The notes under the pieces were generated by a model that was given only the letters and a program-made list of their open reading frames with translations, did not search any database and was not told the DNA's origin. From Verrucomicrobiota bacterium (GTDB lineage Bacteria; Verrucomicrobiota; Verrucomicrobiia; Opitutales; Opitutaceae), in assembly GCA_023443455.1 (NCBI GenBank), contig JAEZUE010000037.1, forward strand, positions 62,001-126,000: DNA of 64,000 nucleotides, written 5' to 3'. Shown here one piece after another: positions 18,061 to 25,667 of this stretch. Numbering within the stretch: the stretch's first letter is position 1; every line of letters starts with the position of its first letter. The position numbers were made by a program, and so were the translations under genes.

Positions 18061-19203
18061 CTAGGCGTCGTATTCCGCCTGGACCTGGGGGTCGTGCTCC
18101 TCCAGCCGAAGGCGTGCGAGCTCCGCCACGACGCGGCCGGCCGTGGAGATCCTCCGGAGCGCCCACACCGCGTGCCCGCGCACCACGGGCGATTCGTGCG
18201 CGGCGAGCCGCAACAGCTCGAGTTCGACCTCCGCGGCCGCGGCCCCACCACCCTGCCCGGCCCAACGGTTGCCCGCCGCAATGCAGGCGTTGCGCACGAT
18301 GCCCCGCCACTTGGTGCGCTTGATGGAGGTGCCACGGAACACCTCGCGGAAGCGCTCGGACGAGAGCCGCAGCAGGTCCAGCAACCCCAGCTCCGCCAGA
18401 TCGTGGCGCCGCTCGAGCAATTCGCTGCGGCCGATCCGGGCGAACCGGTTCCACGGGCAGACCGCAAGGCACTCGTCGCATCCGAAGACGCGCTCTCCGA
18501 ACGCACTCCGGAGCTCGCGCGGGATGAAGCCGCGGTTCTCGATCGTGTGGTAGCTGATGCACCGTCGGGCGTCGACCAATCCGGGCGCAGGAAAGGCCTT
18601 CGTTGGGCAGGCGTCAATACACCGCGTGCAGGTGCCGCAGTATGCGCCCGGTCCGGGGCCGGCCGTGCGCGGCAACGGCCGATCCGGTTCGATCTCCGCG
18701 CGCACGAAAATGGCCGCGAGCAGCAACCAGTTGCCGAGTTCGCGGGAAACGAGATTGCCGTTCTTCCCCCGGAACCCGACTCCGGCCAGCGCCCCCCAAC
18801 CACGCTCCATCACCGGTCCCGCATCGACGTAGTAGCGATAGTCGGCGCCGCCGATGCCGAATGCCTCCTCCAGCAGCCGGCCCGCGGCGACCAAGCCCGG
18901 CTTGATCGTGTCATGATAGTCCCGATGCAAGGAATAACGCGCAAAGCCTTTGCCCGTGACGCCCGGGCCGGGCCAGTAGTTCACTCCGAGCAGGATGACC
19001 GTCCGCGCGCCGGGCAGCACGAGCTGCGGGTCGAGCCGTTTGTCGGCCGAGCGGGCCAGCCAGTCCATGTCGGCATGATGTCCGGCCTGCAACCAGTCGC
19101 GCAGTCCCGCGTCGGGGTGCGGGTCGAGCCGGGCGAAGCCGACCGCGTCGAAGCCCAGCGCGCCCAGGCGGTTCCGCAGGTCCTCGCGCTCCCGGGGCTT
19201 CAC
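18061..19203 (-). CDS. queG: Epoxyqueuosine reductase
   Basis: The 380-residue cobalamin- and Fe-S-dependent enzyme makes the last step of queuosine in tRNA. It shows the QueG pattern: N-terminal ARTVILLGVNYWPG, catalytic core YRYYVDAGPVMERGWG, the two 4Fe-4S motifs CGTCTRCIDACPTKAF and CDECLAVCPWNRF, and C-terminal HEAT-like repeats. The start is a GTG at 19203 that overlaps the TGA of the shikimate kinase gene (GTGA), implying coupling. Together with gluQRS at 53932 it indicates an active queuosine pathway whose product is further glutamylated. Confidence 0.96.
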   Translation of the reverse strand: MKPREREDLRNRLGALGFDAVGFARLDPHPDAGLRDWLQAGHHADMDWLARSADKRLDPQLVLPGARTVILLGVNYWPGPGVTGKGFARYSLHRDYHDTIKPGLVAAGRLLEEAFGIGGADYRYYVDAGPVMERGWGALAGVGFRGKNGNLVSRELGNWLLLAAIFVRAEIEPDRPLPRTAGPGPGAYCGTCTRCIDACPTKAFPAPGLVDARRCISYHTIENRGFIPRELRSAFGERVFGCDECLAVCPWNRFARIGRSELLERRHDLAELGLLDLLRLSSERFREVFRGTSIKRTKWRGIVRNACIAAGNRWAGQGGGAAAAEVELELLRLAAHESPVVRGHAVWALRRISTAGRVVAELARLRLEEHDPQVQAEYDA

Positions 19204-19754
19204 GGCTTGGCCGCCGCCATCCGCGCGAAATCGCGCGCCTCGCGGTGGTAGACCCGCAGCACATGGTTGACGATCTCGCCGATCGGTCGGCCCTCGGTCA
19301 GGATCGTCGTGCCCGCCTGCCGGTACACCGGCTCGCGCTTTGCAAACAAGGTGCGGATACGCATCTCCGGATCGTCGACCTCGAGCAGCGGCCGGCTGCG
19401 GCTTTGGGAGGTGCGCTTGAGGATCGTCTCGACCGAGGCGTGGAGGCAGACGATCACGCCCTTCGAGCGCACCAGTTCGAGCATGCCGTCCTGGACGATC
19501 AGACCGCCACCGCAGGCGACGATCTGGTTGGCCGCCGGATGGCCGTGCTCGATGAAATCGCGCTCCATTTGTCGAAAGGCGGGCTCGCCCTGCTGCGCGA
19601 AGACCTCGGCGACGGTGCAGCCCTGCAGGCGCTCGATCTCGTGGTCGGAATCCAGGAACTCGAAACCGAGTCGCGCGGCGACACCGCGGCCGACGGTCGT
19701 TTTTCCGGTTCCCATGAAACCGACGAGATAAAGATTGGCGCACTCGCTGGTCAT
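19200..19754 (-). CDS. aroK: Shikimate kinase
   Basis: The 184-residue enzyme phosphorylates shikimate in aromatic amino acid synthesis. It has Walker A GFMGTGKTTVG, the substrate aspartate in FLDSDHEIERLQG, and CGGGLIV followed by the lid QSRSRPLLEVDDP. Start ATG at 19754. It lies between a glycosyltransferase gene (58 bases upstream) and queG, to which it is translationally coupled. Confidence 0.96.
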   Translation of the reverse strand: MTSECANLYLVGFMGTGKTTVGRGVAARLGFEFLDSDHEIERLQGCTVAEVFAQQGEPAFRQMERDFIEHGHPAANQIVACGGGLIVQDGMLELVRSKGVIVCLHASVETILKRTSQSRSRPLLEVDDPEMRIRTLFAKREPVYRQAGTTILTEGRPIGEIVNHVLRVYHREARDFARMAAAKP

Positions 19755-19812
19755 GGCCGCGAAGGATGTTCGTGGATGCGGCCGGGGCAAGTGCGGGTTG
19801 TTCCCGCGGGGC

Positions 19813-20967
19813 TCAACCCGCGTCGAACGTGCCGGCCACGACCCGCTGGAGCGTCTCCTCGAACTTGCCGAAGACCCGCTCCCAGGTGATGCCCTCCGCG
19901 GTCGTGCGGGCGCCGCGGCGCAGCTCCGGCCACCCGGCCCGCCGCCGGGCCAACTCGGCGGCCGCGGCCACGAACGCATCGCCGTCGCCGAACGGCGCCA
20001 ACACGCCGTTCTCCCAGCTGCGGATATGCTGCCGGCCCGCCGCATAGTCGTAGCACAGCACCGCGAGCCCGCTGGCCAGCGCCTCGGTGACGACATTGCC
20101 GAACGTCTCCGTCGTGCTCGGAAAGAGGAAGACGTCGCCCGAGGCGTAGTGCGCCGCCAAATCCTCGCCGCGCCGCATCCCGGCGAAATGAAATCTAGGA
20201 TACTTGCGCTCGAGCTCGCCGCGGGCCGGGCCGTCGCCGACGAGCACGAAATGGGCGGCGGGGTCGCAGGCCTGCGCCGCGAGAAAGGCCCGCACCGCCA
20301 GGTCGATGTTCTTCTCCACGGCCAGCCGGCCCACGTAGATGAAGACGGGGGTCTCGGGGCCGGCCCCCCACGACGCCCGCAGATCGGCGCGGCGTTTCGC
20401 CGGGTCGAACAGCGCGGCATCGACGCCGCGCGAGAACACCCCCACCCGCTCGAAACCGGCGGCGACGAGTTCGCCGCGGGCCTGATCGGTCGGCACCAGC
20501 GTGCAGGCGGCCCGGTTGTGGAAGCCACGCAGATACCCCAACGCGATGTCGTGCATCGCCCGGAACATGTACTGCTGGGTGTATTGCTGGAAATTGGTGT
20601 GGAAACTGGAGCTGACCGGGAGGCGGAGGCCCCGCGCCGCCAACAAGGCCGCACCACCGAGGGGGCCCTCGGTCGCGATGTGCACCACATCGGGTCGCCC
20701 CTTCCGCCAAAGCTTCCGGAGCCGCAGATAGAGCGGCAGCCCGAGGCGCAGTTCGCTGTAGAAAGGCAACGGCAGGCTTGGCACCAGCACATGCCGGAGC
20801 CTCTCCGGGTCGGCCGGGTCCTTTTCCTGCGAACCCGGCAGGCGGGGCCGCACCACCGTCACCTCGTGCCCCCGCTCCCCCGAAAGCCCCCGGACCAGCC
20901 GTTGCAGCGTCATGGCGACACCGTTGACTTCGGGCGGGTAGGTTTCGGTAACCAGGGAAATCTTCAT
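19813..20967 (-). CDS. GT4-family glycosyltransferase, mannosyltransferase-like
   Basis: A 384-residue GT-B enzyme starting MKISLVTETYPPEVNGVAMT, the typical opening of the MgtA/PimB/SqdX-like group. It has SSFHTNFQQYTQQY in the acceptor domain, YVGRLAVEKNIDLAVRAFL at the domain junction and FPSTTETFGNVVTEALASG for donor binding. Relatives glycosylate diacylglycerol or phosphatidylinositol with mannose or sulfoquinovose. The exact sugar is not known. It begins the minus-strand run towards aroK and queG and is separated from the FKBP gene by a terminator. Confidence 0.93.
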   Translation of the reverse strand: MKISLVTETYPPEVNGVAMTLQRLVRGLSGERGHEVTVVRPRLPGSQEKDPADPERLRHVLVPSLPLPFYSELRLGLPLYLRLRKLWRKGRPDVVHIATEGPLGGAALLAARGLRLPVSSSFHTNFQQYTQQYMFRAMHDIALGYLRGFHNRAACTLVPTDQARGELVAAGFERVGVFSRGVDAALFDPAKRRADLRASWGAGPETPVFIYVGRLAVEKNIDLAVRAFLAAQACDPAAHFVLVGDGPARGELERKYPRFHFAGMRRGEDLAAHYASGDVFLFPSTTETFGNVVTEALASGLAVLCYDYAAGRQHIRSWENGVLAPFGDGDAFVAAAAELARRRAGWPELRRGARTTAEGITWERVFGKFEETLQRVVAGTFDAG

Positions 20968-21030
20968 CAACGGTGGCGCTTGGAGGATTGCAGGACGGCA
21001 GGGAACGGCAGCGGTAAGGACGTTGCCAGA

Positions 21031-21065
21031 AAAAGAAAACGCCCTCCGGGAAAAACCGGAGGGCG
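21031..21065 (-). terminator. Intrinsic terminator after the FKBP gene
   Basis: A perfect 10-bp stem CGCCCTCCGG/CCGGAGGGCG (21040-21049 and 21056-21065). On the minus strand it is followed by TTTTCTTTT. It lies 14 bases after the FKBP stop. Confidence 0.9.
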
Positions 21066-21079
21066 CGGGAAACAAAGAG

Positions 21080-21931
21080 TTACTTCTGCGCCTCGGGCTG
21101 CTTGGCGGGCTCCTTCACCTCGAGCAGCTCGAGATCGAAGATGGTGAGCGCGCCGGGAGCCATGCCCTGGTCGCCATAGGCGAGGGCCGCCGGCACGTAG
21201 AGCTTCAGCTTGCCGCCCACGCCGGTGAGCATGAGACCTTCCTTCAGGCCGGGGATGGCGGTGCCGAGGTTGACCTCGACCGCAACCGTCTTGCCGTCCT
21301 TGTCCTTCGGATCGACGATGACCGAGCCGTCGATCAGGGTGGTCTTCATGTACGCACGCACGGCCTTGTCCGCGGGCGCCTTCGCGCCTTTGCCCTCGGC
21401 GATCATCTCGTAGCGCAAACCGCTGGCGGTCTTCTTCACGCCGGCCTTCTTGTCCAGCTCGGCCAAAAAGGTCTTCTCCTCGGCCTGGTTCTTCGCGTTC
21501 AACTCGACCCGGGCCTTCTCGATCGCCGCGGCGACCTCCTTCGAGCGACCTTCGATGAGTTCCTGCGTCTGGGGCAGAATGAGGTTTCCGTCGTAGCGCA
21601 ACGGCGTGCGGGTGAGAGCGGCGCCGAAGCCGCGCAGAAAGGCATAGATCTCCTCCTCCGAGCGGATGAGCGGCATCACCTGCTCCGACAGGTTGAGGCG
21701 CTGGGCCAACAGGAAGCCGTAGACCTCGATCTTCTGCTCGTCCGAATACTTGCCGTCGGTGGGCACGATCATCTCGGCGTCCTTCGCGGCGGGCGCGGCG
21801 ATGGCCGCAGGAGTCGCCGCCGGGGCCGTCTCGGCCGGCTTGTCCGGATCGATGTCGATTTTGATGCTCTGGGCGCAGAGCGGAGCGGCAACCGCCAGAA
21901 GTCCGGCGAGGATGGGAAGAGTCGGTTTCAT
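21080..21931 (-). CDS. FKBP-type peptidyl-prolyl isomerase, exported
   Basis: A 283-residue protein with a signal peptide (MKPTLPILAGLLAVAAPLCAQ), an alanine/proline-rich spacer, an N-terminal FkpA/Mip-like dimerisation helix region (about residues 60-160) and a C-terminal FKBP domain from KKTASGLRYEMIAEG to FDLELLEV. It contains the usual IPGLKEGLMLTGVGGKLKLYVP strand. The role is proline isomerisation and chaperoning in the periplasm. It is transcribed alone or at the head of the minus-strand run, with a terminator right after it. Confidence 0.93.
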   Translation of the reverse strand: MKPTLPILAGLLAVAAPLCAQSIKIDIDPDKPAETAPAATPAAIAAPAAKDAEMIVPTDGKYSDEQKIEVYGFLLAQRLNLSEQVMPLIRSEEEIYAFLRGFGAALTRTPLRYDGNLILPQTQELIEGRSKEVAAAIEKARVELNAKNQAEEKTFLAELDKKAGVKKTASGLRYEMIAEGKGAKAPADKAVRAYMKTTLIDGSVIVDPKDKDGKTVAVEVNLGTAIPGLKEGLMLTGVGGKLKLYVPAALAYGDQGMAPGALTIFDLELLEVKEPAKQPEAQK

Positions 21932-22069
21932 CAGGGTTTGGAAGTGGGTTGGGCACCCCAGTGCACAAGCTTGCCTGAGGCGGAAAGGCGCGGAAGATGA
22001 ACAGCGGTTTTCGAAAAAGCAATCCTTCCCCCAGCCGCTCCTTTTCCCGGTTTCCGGGCCCCGCGCACC

Positions 22070-23974
22070 ATGATTTCCGACCACTTCTGGCACAGCCAGG
22101 ACGGGCAGATCCACGCCCTCCGCAAGCACGCCGACGCCCTCTCGCTCACCCTCGCCTTCAAGCCCCGCAGCTCCGCCGAACTCGAGTTCATGCGCGACCA
22201 TCTCGGGAGCCTGCACTTCACCGAGCGCAGCTCCCTCGCCCGCATCGGTATCGAGATGAAAGTGACGTCCGAGCCGGTATTCGAACGCAACCGCGTGCTC
22301 GTCGAGGCCGAGGCCTTCATCTTCGACAAGGGATTCCCGAGCGCGGCCTATTTCCAGAAGATGCTGCGCCCCGGCACCCCGGTCGGCCGGCTCTTCTTCG
22401 CCCCCGAAAGCGCCAAGCTCTCCTCCGACGAGATCTGGCGGGCCGTGAAGGACAACCGGATCAAGCTGCCCAACTCCGTGTCGATCGATCGCTTCGGCCG
22501 GGTCTTCATCGTGCCGCACGGCGTGCGCTACACCATCAATCCGGCGGTCACCCGGCTGCAGTTCGAACGCGTGGTCAGCGGCGAACAAAACCGCGGCTTC
22601 CTCGACAAGGTCCAGCTGCGCGAGGAGTCGTCGCCCCTGGTGATCCCGCCCCGCTCCGGCATCCTCACGAGCTGTTCGATGTATCTGAAGGAGCACTTCG
22701 TGGTGCTCAACCGCGGGGAGGACAACTTCGGCCTGCACTGCTCCGCCGTGCTGCTCGACCCGATCAAGACCTTCGGCACCAACATCATGCTGGAGATCTA
22801 CAACACCGGCGACCAGCCCGTGGTGAACCCGATGGTGTCGGTCGAGGTCTACCGCGCGCCCACCGCCGACGACTCCGCCGACAAGGGCCTGCTGAGCCGG
22901 CGAAAACGCATGCTCACCCTCGCGGGCAAGGCCTTCCGCCACCTCGACGCCACCCCGCCGCAGGAAGTCGGCACCCCGCGCCTGCGCACCAAGATCACGG
23001 TCAACGGCGAGAACGCCCTGATGGAGAACCGCAGCCTGTTCCTGGCCTGCGGCTCGGATTTCCGCGCCGTCGCCGCCGCCGCGACCTTGCCCGCCGGCCA
23101 CCGCACCATCATCGAGGCGCTCGACCACGGCCCCGCCGAGGCCGACACCCTCGTCTGCGACATCTTCCCCAACCTGCTCGAGCACATCGAGCTGCTGACC
23201 CGCCTGCCCCAGCTCAACCTCAAGCGGATCGTCTTCCGCAAACCCTCCCGCACCCACGGCTTCTTCTTCTCGACCAACGCCCACACCCGCATCGACCACT
23301 ACGACTCGATCGGGCTCGGTGTGTATTTCTATCACGAAGACACGAAGGACATCTACCGGCACGTCTACAAGAAGGGCTGCGGCTTCTTCGTGCGCGAGGA
23401 GCTGATCCGCAAGTTCATGGAGTCGACCATCCTCGCCTTCTACGGCTCGGCCCTCGACCTCACCGACGAGACCGGCCGGAGCATCCGCAGCCTGCTCAAC
23501 CGGCTCACCGACTTCTTCGGCCCGACCGTGGGCGTGCTCACCGGCGGCGGCGGCGGCGTGATGGGCCTGGCGATGGAGGAGGCCCGCCAGAACAACGCCC
23601 TCACCGGCTCGTGTTTCCTCGAACTCGAGGCCCAGCCGCCCAAGCTCGGGGTGGACTTCTTCAACACCTTCCAGGAAACGGCGCGCCACAACCGGCAGAA
23701 ATGGTTCGAGGTCGCCGATTTCTGCATCTTCAACGTCGGCGGAGTCGGCACGCTCGAGGAGGTCGGCATCGAGATGTGCAATCTCAAGCTCGGGATCCGC
23801 CCCCGCGTGCCCTACGTGTTCTACGCCACCGACTACTGGCGCGACCTGAAGAAGCAGATCAAGCAGATGATCGCCGATCGACGCGCCCCGCGCTGGATCG
23901 AGGACTACATCCTGTTCTCCGACCAGCCGGACGAAGTCGTCGCCTTCTACCGCCGCACGCTCCAAGTGCTCTGA
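22070..23974 (+). CDS. Large LOG-family (lysine-decarboxylase-like) protein
   Basis: The 634-residue product has a C-terminal LOG-type Rossmann domain (about residues 460-620) and a long N-terminal part that I do not recognise. The phosphate-binding loop LTGGGGGVMGLAMEEAR near residue 490 is good, while the LOG hallmark PGGxGTxxE reads NVGGVGTLEEVGIE near 556: the glycines, threonine and first glutamate are kept and the proline is valine. LOG proteins cleave nucleoside monophosphates to free bases. Whether this enlarged form does so is unknown. No membrane helices. The stop is followed at once by a dispersed structured repeat. Confidence 0.85.
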   Translation: MISDHFWHSQDGQIHALRKHADALSLTLAFKPRSSAELEFMRDHLGSLHFTERSSLARIGIEMKVTSEPVFERNRVLVEAEAFIFDKGFPSAAYFQKMLRPGTPVGRLFFAPESAKLSSDEIWRAVKDNRIKLPNSVSIDRFGRVFIVPHGVRYTINPAVTRLQFERVVSGEQNRGFLDKVQLREESSPLVIPPRSGILTSCSMYLKEHFVVLNRGEDNFGLHCSAVLLDPIKTFGTNIMLEIYNTGDQPVVNPMVSVEVYRAPTADDSADKGLLSRRKRMLTLAGKAFRHLDATPPQEVGTPRLRTKITVNGENALMENRSLFLACGSDFRAVAAAATLPAGHRTIIEALDHGPAEADTLVCDIFPNLLEHIELLTRLPQLNLKRIVFRKPSRTHGFFFSTNAHTRIDHYDSIGLGVYFYHEDTKDIYRHVYKKGCGFFVREELIRKFMESTILAFYGSALDLTDETGRSIRSLLNRLTDFFGPTVGVLTGGGGGVMGLAMEEARQNNALTGSCFLELEAQPPKLGVDFFNTFQETARHNRQKWFEVADFCIFNVGGVGTLEEVGIEMCNLKLGIRPRVPYVFYATDYWRDLKKQIKQMIADRRAPRWIEDYILFSDQPDEVVAFYRRTLQVL

Positions 23975-23977
23975 GCC

Positions 23978-24121
23978 AGCATTCGGTCGAGTGACGAGTG
24001 ACGAGCGTCGCGGGGGCGATCACAGAGGAGAGCGAGCGAAGCACTCGTGCTGGTAACTCGCCACCGATGGTTTGGCGCTCGTCCCTCGCGACGCTCGCCT
24101 CTCGACCGCATCATCACGGCT
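23978..24121 (+). repeat. Dispersed structured repeat, copy A
   Basis: This 144-base element is about 90% identical to the reverse complement of 46380-46520. It begins 3 bases after the LOG-family stop with AGCATTCGGTCGAG. An outer stem GGTCGAG/CTCGACC (23985-23991, 24101-24107) and a perfect 11-bp stem CGAGCGTCGCG/CGCGACGCTCG (24002-24012, 24087-24097) enclose a small hairpin GCACTCGTGC. It contains no gene. Confidence 0.85.
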
Positions 24122-24181
24122 GAGCCGCCGTTCGGTTCCGCTGCGCCCCGCCTCGTCGCGAAGCCGGAGGCGACGGGCCGT

Positions 24182-24844
24182 CTATTCGATTAGCGGCACG
24201 AAGCGCACGGCCATGAGGTCCTCCCGGCGAAGCGCTCCCCCGCTTTTGGTGTACCGCCGCAGCCATTGCTCGTGGCGGGCGCCGATCGGCACGACAAGCC
24301 GACCGCCCTCTTCGAGCTGCTCACCCCACGCCGGCACCAACGCTTCCGGTGCCGCCGTCACGACGATCCCCGCGAAGGGGCCGGCCTGCGGCAGGCCGAG
24401 CCGCCCGTTTCCCACCACGATGGATACACCGCGGTCGAGACCGAGCGACGCGAGCCGGCCGCGAGCCGCCTCGGCGAGCGCGGGCACCACCTCCAGCGAG
24501 TGCACCCGCAGGCCGAGCGCCGCGAGAATCGCCGTCTGATACCCGCAACCGGTACCGATTTCGAGCACGGCCATCCCGACGCGGGGCGCAAGCAGCTCGG
24601 TCATCAGCGCCACGATGTAGGGCTGGGAAATGGTCTGTCCGAAGCCGATGGGCAACGGACTGTCGGCGTAGGCTGAAGCTTCGTCTCGCTCCCGTACGAA
24701 GCGATGCCGCGGCACGCGTCCCATCGCGGCCAGCACCCGCTCGTCGCAGATCCCCCGCGCCCGCAACTGCTGGCGCACCATGGACTCGCGGGAGTGGCGC
24801 CGTCCCCAACTCTCCGCCGAAGGATCTCCGGTCGAGCCGTTCAT
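24182..24844 (-). CDS. pcm: Protein-L-isoaspartate O-methyltransferase
   Basis: The 220-residue enzyme methylates isoaspartyl residues of damaged proteins for repair. It has the family region FGQTISQPYIVALMTELL, SAM motif I VLEIGTGCGYQTAILA and motif post-I LEVVPALAE, with VVTAAPEALVPAW as motif III. The start at 24844 is the family-like ATG; the frame is open further upstream, and an internal ATG at MVRQQL is another option. It faces the LOG-family gene across the repeat element. Confidence 0.95.
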   Translation of the reverse strand: MNGSTGDPSAESWGRRHSRESMVRQQLRARGICDERVLAAMGRVPRHRFVRERDEASAYADSPLPIGFGQTISQPYIVALMTELLAPRVGMAVLEIGTGCGYQTAILAALGLRVHSLEVVPALAEAARGRLASLGLDRGVSIVVGNGRLGLPQAGPFAGIVVTAAPEALVPAWGEQLEEGGRLVVPIGARHEQWLRRYTKSGGALRREDLMAVRFVPLIE

Positions 24845-25040
24845 CGAGATGTCGCCCTCGAAAGTAGCCGAAGCACCGCCCAAGACGAATGCCCGAGCGC
24901 GGGGCACGCGAGGCCCCGACACGCGCCACGCTACTTTTCCCTTAGGTGTGCCCCTCATCTGCCGATAGGCAAACTTGCCCGGAATTGTGGTGCCCCGAGA
25001 GCCTGCTCAACAGGTACCCCGCCCCGACAGAAGGTTCGCC

Positions 25041-25577
25041 ATGCCTGAAACAACTTTCCCCGACATCGAAACGCTCACCAAACTGCTCGAAAACGCAGTG
25101 CTGAAGGTGATGCAGACCACCGCGCGGCTGGACGCCAAATTCATCAGGCGTCTGGACAAGGACGAGTCGGACGGTTCCCCCTTTTACGCGGTGGGATCGA
25201 AGGATCCTCTGATCGTCGGCTCCGTCGGATTCACCGGCGAAGCCAACGGAATGGTCTACCTATACATGGAGATGGACCTCGCGGCCCAGATCGCCGCCGG
25301 CATCACCGGCATGGAACCGGCCGAGATGCTCCAGCCCGAGAACAACGAGATCACCAAGGACGTCGTCGGTGAAATCACCAACATGACCGTGGGCACCTTC
25401 AAGAACGGGATCTGCGACATGGGTTTCCAGTGCAAGGTGACCCTGCCGACCGTGTTGCGAGGCTCGCAACTCCAGGTGGAAACAGTCACGGGCGCTCAGC
25501 GGTGGACGTTCGATTTCGAAGTAAAAGGCCGCCCGATGATCGCCGATCTTTTCATCGACGAAGACCGGGGCGCCTGA
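25041..25577 (+). CDS. CheX-like chemotaxis phosphatase family protein
   Basis: The 178-residue protein belongs to the CheX/CheC-like fold. The characteristic helix reads NNEITKDVVGEITNMTVGTF, where E and N (ExxN) form the active site that dephosphorylates CheY-P. It is a paralogue of the gene at 45560: GEITNMTVGTFKNGICDMG matches GELTNMTVGGFKNALCDMG there. The start ATG at 25041 follows GAAGGTTC. It stands alone, followed by a strong terminator, facing a giant hybrid kinase. Confidence 0.9.
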   Translation: MPETTFPDIETLTKLLENAVLKVMQTTARLDAKFIRRLDKDESDGSPFYAVGSKDPLIVGSVGFTGEANGMVYLYMEMDLAAQIAAGITGMEPAEMLQPENNEITKDVVGEITNMTVGTFKNGICDMGFQCKVTLPTVLRGSQLQVETVTGAQRWTFDFEVKGRPMIADLFIDEDRGA

Positions 25578-25607
25578 GGCCCGGAACAGCCCGCCTCCGC
25601 CTCTCCC

Positions 25608-25632
25608 GGCCGGGATGTTTCCCGGCCTTATT
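25608..25632 (+). terminator. Intrinsic terminator after the CheX-like gene
   Basis: A perfect 8-bp stem GGCCGGGA/TCCCGGCC with loop TGTT (25608-25627), followed by TTATT, 30 bases after the stop. Confidence 0.8.
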
Positions 25633-25667
25633 CGTGCGCCCCCGCTGCGTGGATCGGCGTGCCGTGC

